Source: Steroidobacter sp.
GTDB taxonomy: Bacteria > Pseudomonadota > Gammaproteobacteria > Steroidobacterales > Steroidobacteraceae
Assembly (NCBI RefSeq): GCF_016790065.1
Contig: NZ_JAEUPY010000638.1
Span: forward strand, 1-50,424
Length of the DNA stretch: 50,424 bases
Reading direction: 5' to 3'
Numbering within the stretch: the first letter of the stretch is position 1; every line of letters starts with the position of its first letter. Below are positions 45,637-50,424 of the stretch, in pieces. The notes under the pieces were generated by a model, which saw only the letters and a list, made by a program, of their open reading frames with translations, searched no databases and was not told the DNA's origin. The translations under genes and the position numbers were made by a program.

Positions 45637-46248
45637 ATGCCACAGTTTCCTTCCGTCGAGTTCCTCACCAGCTCCTGGCAACCGCACCAGTTTCCCGCCG
45701 ATCAGGGCGCGGAAGTGGCGTTTGCCGGGCGCTCCAATGCCGGCAAGTCCAGCGCCTTGAACGCCATCACCGGGCGCAAGGACCTGGCGCGCACCAGTAA
45801 GACGCCCGGGCGCACCCAGCTGATCAACTTTTTTACCTTGAATCCGCAGCAGCGCCTGGCCGACCTGCCCGGCTACGGCTACGCCAAAGTGCCCGAGAAA
45901 ATGCGCGATCACTGGCGCAAGTTGATGGAGAACTACGTCGAGACGCGCGAATCGCTGGCCGGAGTGGTCCTGGTCATGGACTCACGCCACCCGCTCACCG
46001 ACTTCGACCAACAGATGCTCGAGTGGACCAGCGCGCAGAACCTGCCTGTCCATATATTGCTGACCAAGGCCGACAAACTCGGCCGCGGCGAATCCATGGC
46101 CACCATCAAGAAGGTGCTCCAGACCGTCGGAGAAGCCGCTACCGCCCAGCTGTTCTCCGCCGTAAAGAAGACCGGCGTCGACGAAGCGCGCAAAGAGGTG
46201 CTCGGCATGCTCGCCGGCCGAAGAGCCGCGACACAGAGCGACGGCTAA
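45637..46248 (+). CDS. engB: Ribosome-biogenesis GTPase EngB/YihA
   Basis: An essential GTPase for 50S subunit assembly. The 203-residue length is normal. G1 is GRSNAGKS at 31-38, followed by G2 [10 protein letters not shown]3 [11 protein letters not shown]4 LTKADK and G5 FSAVKKTG. No good Shine-Dalgarno sequence precedes ATG 45637. Its position between cytochrome c4 and the polA-side RNA follows the Pseudomonas and E. coli polA-sRNA-yihA arrangement. Confidence 0.96.
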   Translation: MPQFPSVEFLTSSWQPHQFPADQGAEVAFAGRSNAGKSSALNAITGRKDLARTSKTPGRTQLINFFTLNPQQRLADLPGYGYAKVPEKMRDHWRKLMENYVETRESLAGVVLVMDSRHPLTDFDQQMLEWTSAQNLPVHILLTKADKLGRGESMATIKKVLQTVGEAATAQLFSAVKKTGVDEARKEVLGMLAGRRAATQSDG

Positions 46249-46278
46249 ATAAAAATCTGAGGGTAGTCACACCCACTC

Positions 46279-46347
46279 TGTGCGGGTACAGGACGTACCC
46301 CGCCGCTTTAGCGGCGGCTGCACGGAAAAAACCACGTTTTTTTCCGT
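46279..46347 (+). terminator. Cluster of three hairpins after engB
   Basis: GCGGGTAC/GTACCCCGC (one bulge), CCGCCGC-TTTA-GCGGCGG (46300-46317), and ACGGAAAAAA-CCACG-TTTTTTTCCGT (46322-46347) follow in series about 30 bases after the engB stop. The last, AT-rich hairpin contains a T run and could terminate in both directions. Confidence 0.65.
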
Positions 46348-46392
46348 AGCAACGGGCCCCGTCGTGGCAGGGATTGCCCGATCGGGCCCCAT

Positions 46393-46509
46393 AAAAAAAG
46401 AACCCCGGGGGCTTCGAGAGCCTCCGGGGCAGTATTACCCGGCATGGGGATGGACCGGGTTACCGTTCACTCAGGGAGGTCAGCGAACGGGAGCGTCCTG
46501 GCCGACGCT
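46393..46509 (-). ncRNA. Candidate sRNA at the Spot 42/ErsA position, four hairpins
   Basis: The predicted transcript is about 117 nt. Hairpin 1 is GAGCGTC/GACGCTC (46491-46510). Hairpin 2 is CCGTTC/GAACGG (46463-46490), with CCUCCC in its loop (transcript sense). Hairpin 3 is ACCCGG/CCGGGT (46437-46460), with UCCAUCCCC in its loop. The terminator is CCCCGGAGGCT/AGCCCCCGGGG (46403-46429) followed by TTCTTTTTTT. Unpaired C-rich loops could pair with ribosome-binding sites. A sigma-E-like promoter lies at the right distance. The site, on the polA strand and convergent with engB, equals that of Spot 42 in E. coli and ErsA in Pseudomonas. Homology is inferred from position, not from sequence alignment. 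Confidence 0.8.
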
Positions 46510-46514
46510 CGGGA

Positions 46515-46544
46515 ATTATGACGCCCGTGGGCCACGAAAGTTCC
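46515..46544 (-). promoter_or_regulatory. Sigma-E (AlgU/RpoE)-like promoter of the sRNA
   Basis: Minus strand: GGAACTT (46544-46538), a 16-base spacer, then TCATAAT (46521-46515). GGAACTT is the consensus -35 of extracytoplasmic-function sigma-E, and a TCNNA-type -10 fits. CATAAT could also serve sigma-70. The predicted start, about 46509, coincides with the first hairpin. Confidence 0.75.
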
Positions 46545-46567
46545 GGGAGTTTTTCATTGGTTCGGCG

Positions 46568-46589
46568 TGAAAAAATCTTTATTTTTTCA
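46568..46589 (-). terminator. AT-rich inverted repeat, possible terminator of the tandem porin genes
   Basis: TGAAAAAAT-AAAG-ATTTTTTCA (minus strand) is a perfect 9-bp AT-rich stem, striking in this GC-rich sequence. It lies between the OMP stop codon and the sRNA promoter. The weak AT stem makes it a doubtful terminator. Confidence 0.45.
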
Positions 46590-46727
46590 TGCGGTTAACC
46601 ACAACTTAATTGCGACGCACCCACCACAGCCGGAAGCGTTGTCCGGCGCCGTTTCCGTGGTTTTTGTGGCACATGCGCAACAAAGTGGCCTGACCAATTA
46701 CTGCCCAGACCGCCCCAAAAAATATTT

Positions 46728-47309
46728 TCAAAATTTATAGGTGACGCCCAAAGAGACCATGTCGACCCAGTCATCGCCGTCCCGTTCGTCGTCATCGTCG
46801 TCGTCGAAACCGAGCTGGATCAGCTCGTACTCGACCCGGATGCCGAGGTGGGGCGTGGGCCGGTACTGCACCCCGACGCCGAACATGGGCTCGATGTTGT
46901 CGTCGCTGTCCGCGCCGCCCGGCAGGTTGACGATGCGGAAGTCGCCTTCGACGTTGGCCACGCCCAGCCGGCCGAACAGGTCGAAGTTGCCCAGCGGCAG
47001 CATGCCCAGCGCGCTCAACGACAGCGCGGTGAACTCGTTCTCCACCGTGAAGCCGAAGATCTCGTCCTGGGCCTCGCCGTATTGGGCGTAGTTCAATTCC
47101 ACCGCCACCCAGTCGATGATCCGGTAGCCGAAGATGAACTTGTAGCCGGTGTCGTCGCCGTCGAAGTCGGCGAGGGAGTCGTTGTCCTCCAGCTCCACCG
47201 TGGCCTGGCCGATGCCGCCACCGATGTACCAGCCGCGCAGCGAGGGATCCATGGCCATCGCGGCGGGGCTCGCCGCGAGCAGTACCAGAGGCAATAAGAA
47301 GCGACGCAT
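46728..47309 (-). CDS. OmpA/OmpW-like small outer-membrane beta-barrel protein 1
   Basis: The start ATG 47309 has AGGA 8 bases upstream (ATG 47318 is possible). A signal peptide (MRRFLLPLVLLAASPAAMA) precedes alternating strands such as RGWYIGGGIGQATVEL, YKFIFGYRIIDWVAVELNYA and HLGIRVEYELIQLGF, ending in SLGVTYKF with the C-terminal Phe needed for BAM insertion. An acidic run (DDDDDDERDGDD) sits in the last loop, a possible cation site. It is homologous to the next gene upstream. Confidence 0.9.
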   Translation of the reverse strand: MRRFLLPLVLLAASPAAMAMDPSLRGWYIGGGIGQATVELEDNDSLADFDGDDTGYKFIFGYRIIDWVAVELNYAQYGEAQDEIFGFTVENEFTALSLSALGMLPLGNFDLFGRLGVANVEGDFRIVNLPGGADSDDNIEPMFGVGVQYRPTPHLGIRVEYELIQLGFDDDDDDERDGDDWVDMVSLGVTYKF

Positions 47310-47332
47310 GGGTTTCATCCTGTGGGTGAGAG

Positions 47333-47854
47333 TTACAGGAACGTGTAGGTCACGCCGATGGACAGCATGTTGGCGTCTTTGACGTTGTCGATCTCGAACT
47401 TCTCGTACTCGGCGCGAATGCCCAGGCTCAGCAAGCGAAACTGCACGCCGACGCCGTACGCGAAGTCCGTGCCGTCCTTGCGATAAATGTCGCCGACGCC
47501 GTCGACCGAGATACTGCTGTCGAAGCTGATCAGGCCGCCTTTGACGAACACGTCGACCGGCCCGGCCGGCAGGAAGAACACACCGAAGCCGCTGATGCCG
47601 TCGGCGTCCGCGGCCAGCGAGCCATCTTTGGGCTTGCCGAAATTCACATAGCTGGCTTCGATGCCGAACCAGTCGAGCGGCCGGATGCCGGCAATGAATT
47701 TGTAGCCGGTGTCGTCGCTGTCTACTTGCGCCAGCCCTTGCTTGATGTCGATGTTGGCGTCGCCGATGCTCGCGCCCAGATAGATGCCGTTGTCGGCCGC
47801 CATCGTGGCGCCGCTCGCCACTAACAACAGCGTGGCCAGAATTGCTTTTCGCAT
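47333..47854 (-). CDS. OmpA/OmpW-like small outer-membrane beta-barrel protein 2
   Basis: The start ATG 47854 has AAGGA 7 bases upstream. The signal peptide is MRKAILATLLLVASGATMA. The 173-residue barrel shares the frame DDTGYKFI..IRPLDWFGIEASYVNFG and LSLGIRAEYEKFEI with OMP 1, so the two are tandem duplicates. The 23-base gap implies one transcript. It lies after polA on the same strand. An OmpW-like or generic small-barrel role is possible, and the ligand is unknown. Confidence 0.9.
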   Translation of the reverse strand: MRKAILATLLLVASGATMAADNGIYLGASIGDANIDIKQGLAQVDSDDTGYKFIAGIRPLDWFGIEASYVNFGKPKDGSLAADADGISGFGVFFLPAGPVDVFVKGGLISFDSSISVDGVGDIYRKDGTDFAYGVGVQFRLLSLGIRAEYEKFEIDNVKDANMLSIGVTYTFL

Positions 47855-47995
47855 GAGTAGTCCTTGGAAGGAATGGAAAGTGACGACGGATGAATCGTCG
47901 GAGCCGTCAATTGGTTGCATGAGGTGGCATCAGGATGCATGCGCAACCTGAATCGCAAATGAAATGTCGGCGCCGGGAGCCCGGCGCCGCGTGGT

Positions 47996-50424
47996 TCAGT
48001 GCGCTTGATCCCAGTTTTCGCCGATGCCGGCGTCGACTTTGAGGGGCACGCGCAGCTTGGCCGCGCCGCTCATCAGCTCACGAACGTGTGCAATCAGGTC
48101 TTCGGCGTGCTCGCGTCGCACTTCGAAGACAAGTTCGTCATGCACCTGCAGCAACAGACGGGCCTGCAGTTTGGACTCATACAACCAGCGATCGACCTCG
48201 ATCATCGCGCGCTTGATGATGTCAGCGGCCGTGCCTTGCATTGGCGCGTTGATGGCCGCTCGCTCCGCGCCCTGGCGCAGGCCGGCGTTGCGTGAGTTGA
48301 TATCGTTTAGATACAAACGGCGACCGAACACTGTTTCCACATAACCGCGCTCGTGCGCCAGTTGCCGTGTTTCGTCCATGTAACGGCGCACGCCGGGATA
48401 ACGTTGAAAATACAAATCGACGTAACGTGCGGCGACGCTGCGCTCGATGCCCAGCCGCGACGCCAACCCGAATGCCGACATGCCATAGATCAAACCGAAG
48501 TTGATCATCTTAGCGGTGCGTCGCTGGTCGGCGGTGACCGTGTCGAGCGTCATGCCGAACACTTCGGCCGCAGTGGCCAGATGGATGTCGCGGTCTTCGC
48601 TGAAAGCCTTGAGCAAGCCTTCGTCGCCCGACAGGTGCGCCATGATGCGCAACTCGATCTGCGAATAGTCGGCGGCCACGATGCACCAGCCCGGCGGCGC
48701 TATGAACGCCTGGCGAATGCGTCGGCCTTCCGGGGTGCGGATCGGAATGTTTTGTAAATTGGGATCGGCAGAGGACAAGCGCCCGGTGGCGGCGATGGCT
48801 TGCTGATAACAAGTGTGTACGCGTTGCGTCGACCGATTGATCTGCAGCGGCAGCTTGTCGGTGTACGTGGACTTCAACTTGGCGAAGCCGCGGTAATCCA
48901 TGATCAACTTCGGCAACTCGTAACTCACCGCGAGTTCTTCGAGCACGTCTTCGGCCGTCGAGGGTTGCCCAGTCGGCGTCTTGCGAATCACCGGCAAGCC
49001 CAACTTGTTGAACAACACTTCCTGCAATTGTTTGGGCGATTCCAGCGAGAAGGGCCCGCCGGCCGCAGCGTATGCCTGCGTCTCGATCTCACGCATGCGC
49101 GTGGCGAGTTCATTACTTTGTTTGCGTAGCAAGTCGCCATCGAGCAGCACGCCGGTTTGTTCCATCCGCGTCAGCACCGGCACCAACGGTTGTTCGATGG
49201 TGTTGTACAGCTCTTGCACTTGCGGCAGGCTTTCGAGCCGCGGCCACAGCAAGTCGTGTAGCTGCAAGGCCAGGTCGGTTTCTTCCGCGGCGAAATTGGT
49301 TGCGATGTCCAGCGAGACCTGACTGAACTCGATTTGCTTCGCGCCTTTGCCGGCGACACTCTCGTAAGCAATGGGATCGATACCGAGATACTTGCGCGCA
49401 ATCGCCGGCAGCTCGTGTTTGGTCGCCGTGCTGTTCAACACATACGACTCGAGCATGATGTCGAATTGCTCGCCGCGCAGCTCGATGCCCGCACGCTTCA
49501 GCACGTGAGCTTTGAATTTCAGGTCGTGGCCGACCTTGAGCGGCCGTTCCGCTTCCAGCACCGGTCGCAGCGCTTGCAGTACCGTGTCGCGCGACAGTTG
49601 AGTCGGCGCGCCAGGAAAGTCGTGACTCACCGGGATGTAAGCGACCTTGCCCGGCTCGACGCTGACGGCGATGCCGACGATGTCGGCCTGCATATAGCTG
49701 CCGGACGTAGTCGAGAGGTTCAGCGAAATCACATCCGCTGTTTTCAGCTTCGCGACCCACGCATCGAGTGCCTCAGTGGTCAGCACGGTTTCGTAGGTGC
49801 GAGGCACCGGTGCGACAACCGGCGTTACAGCTTCTGAAGCAGGTGAATCGGACGGAGCAGCGCTCGGTGTCGCTGCCGTTTGAGCCGCGTCGGCGGCATC
49901 AGCTCCGACGAACTGTTTCAACAGTGCGCGAAACTCGAATCGGGTGAAGATCTCTTTCAGCTTCTCGCGATCCGGCTCGCCGACTCGCAGCGATTCGAAC
50001 GGCTGATCCAGCTTGACGTTGGTTTCTAGCGTCGCGAGCTTGCGCGATAGCTCCAGCTCTTTCATGCCGGCGCGCAGATTCTCACCGACCTTGCCGGTGA
50101 TGGCCGCGGCGTTTTCGACCAGCTTGTCGAGCGTGCCGTATTCGCCCAGCCATTTCGCGGCCGTCTTCGGGCCGACCTTGGGGATGCCGGGAATGTTGTC
50201 CGAGGTGTCGCCGACCAGCGCGAGATAGTCGACGATTTGTTCGGGATACACATCGAACTTCGTCTTCACGCCCGCGCGGTCGTAGCGTGAGCCGGTCATG
50301 GTGTTGACCAGCGTGATGCGCTCGTTCACCAGCTGCGACATGTCTTTGTCGCCGGTGGAGATGAGCACATCGAAACCTTGTGCCGCTGCTTGTAGCGCCA
50401 GCGTGCCGATGACGTCGTCGGCTT
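47996..50424 (-). CDS. polA: DNA polymerase I (5' end cut by window), 3'-5' exonuclease site degenerate
   Basis: Visible codons start in the 5'-nuclease domain (ADDVIGTLA, then VLISTGDKDMSQLV and GDTSDNIPGIPKVGPKTA), so roughly 110 N-terminal residues are missing. The polymerase domain is intact: motif A VAADYSQIELRIMAHLSGD, motif B RRTAKMINFGLIYG and motif C LLLQVHDELVFEV. The proofreading domain keeps its fold (GHDLKFKAHVLKRAGIELRG, DIMLESYVLN), but the four metal-binding acids of E. coli PolA appear replaced: DTE reads N-L-S (codons 49718-49720 and 49712-49714), D424 is Lys (49511-49513) and D501 is Glu (49280-49282). It should polymerise and remove primers but is probably not proofreading. 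The alignment was done from memory of the E. coli sequence. Confidence 0.97.
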   Translation of the reverse strand, partial: ADDVIGTLALQAAAQGFDVLISTGDKDMSQLVNERITLVNTMTGSRYDRAGVKTKFDVYPEQIVDYLALVGDTSDNIPGIPKVGPKTAAKWLGEYGTLDKLVENAAAITGKVGENLRAGMKELELSRKLATLETNVKLDQPFESLRVGEPDREKLKEIFTRFEFRALLKQFVGADAADAAQTAATPSAAPSDSPASEAVTPVVAPVPRTYETVLTTEALDAWVAKLKTADVISLNLSTTSGSYMQADIVGIAVSVEPGKVAYIPVSHDFPGAPTQLSRDTVLQALRPVLEAERPLKVGHDLKFKAHVLKRAGIELRGEQFDIMLESYVLNSTATKHELPAIARKYLGIDPIAYESVAGKGAKQIEFSQVSLDIATNFAAEETDLALQLHDLLWPRLESLPQVQELYNTIEQPLVPVLTRMEQTGVLLDGDLLRKQSNELATRMREIETQAYAAAGGPFSLESPKQLQEVLFNKLGLPVIRKTPTGQPSTAEDVLEELAVSYELPKLIMDYRGFAKLKSTYTDKLPLQINRSTQRVHTCYQQAIAATGRLSSADPNLQNIPIRTPEGRRIRQAFIAPPGWCIVAADYSQIELRIMAHLSGDEGLLKAFSEDRDIHLATAAEVFGMTLDTVTADQRRTAKMINFGLIYGMSAFGLASRLGIERSVAARYVDLYFQRYPGVRRYMDETRQLAHERGYVETVFGRRLYLNDINSRNAGLRQGAERAAINAPMQGTAADIIKRAMIEVDRWLYESKLQARLLLQVHDELVFEVRREHAEDLIAHVRELMSGAAKLRVPLKVDAGIGENWDQAH

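Noticed and set aside
1..50424. tRNA genes, insertion sequences, phage genes, CRISPR arrays
   Set aside because: No tRNA-like cloverleaf, transposase motif, integrase or short direct-repeat array was noticed.

Overview
The window is dense, GC-rich bacterial chromosome with short intergenic gaps. It suggests a gammaproteobacterium, probably of the Xanthomonadales/Nevskiales/Steroidobacter side of the class (inference). The best evidence is the block dsbA - cytochrome c4 - engB - structured RNA - polA at the right end, the same order as in Pseudomonas. No tRNA, rRNA, phage, insertion sequence or CRISPR array was recognised. The two edge genes, an alpha-2-macroglobulin on the left and polA on the right, are cut by the window.

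Layout. 1-4427 (-): 3'-truncated alpha-2-macroglobulin. 4591-5718 (+): OsmC-like protein and a lipoprotein. 5730-14628 (+): glycogen/maltodextrin run glgP-glgB-glgX-malQ, followed by a VOC protein and a 59-residue protein that ends at a strong terminator. 15413-19760 (-): cytochrome b561, MATE exporter, and a receiver/TM/TPR/TonB fusion protein. 20019-25389 (+): oligopeptidase B, a stand-alone receiver, and a REC-PAS-PAS-GAF-HD-GYP protein. 25571-29369 (+): two paralogous secreted Ig-like proteins, each behind its own class I cyclic di-GMP riboswitch. 29487-34922 (+): two M16 peptidases (one with and one without the zinc motif), a nucleotide-exchanger-like transporter and an FG-GAP-like secreted protein. 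34935-40101 (-): a four-gene chemosensory-type operon of membrane CheA-like kinase, CheY, CheX and a second receiver/TM/TPR/TonB fusion. 40639-43975: an unknown protein, an EEP-family hydrolase, a NYN/LOTUS protein and CorA. 43996-50424: dsbA, cytochrome c4, engB, a small RNA with a sigma-E-like promoter, two tandem beta-barrel proteins and polA.

Most interesting parts. (1) The chemosensory-type operon feeds, by gene order, into a TonB-family protein with a cytoplasmic receiver-like domain. A paralogue with the same architecture lies 15 kb away, and the two share a periplasmic repeat. I know of no described system with this architecture. A link to pili or to energised outer-membrane transport is possible because Pseudomonas TonB3 sits beside the Pil-Chp cluster, but that is inference. 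(2) A c-di-GMP locus has an HD-GYP protein with altered signature residues directly upstream of two c-di-GMP-I riboswitches controlling duplicated Ig-repeat proteins. (3) A probable ErsA/Spot 42 positional counterpart has four consecutive hairpins, C-rich loops and a GGAACTT-N16-TCATAAT promoter. (4) The DNA polymerase I has lost the acidic residues of its 3'-5' exonuclease site.

Gene starts were moved inward from the longest open frame wherever a Shine-Dalgarno match, signal peptide or family N-terminus argued for it. Functional names rest on motif recognition by eye, without database searches.
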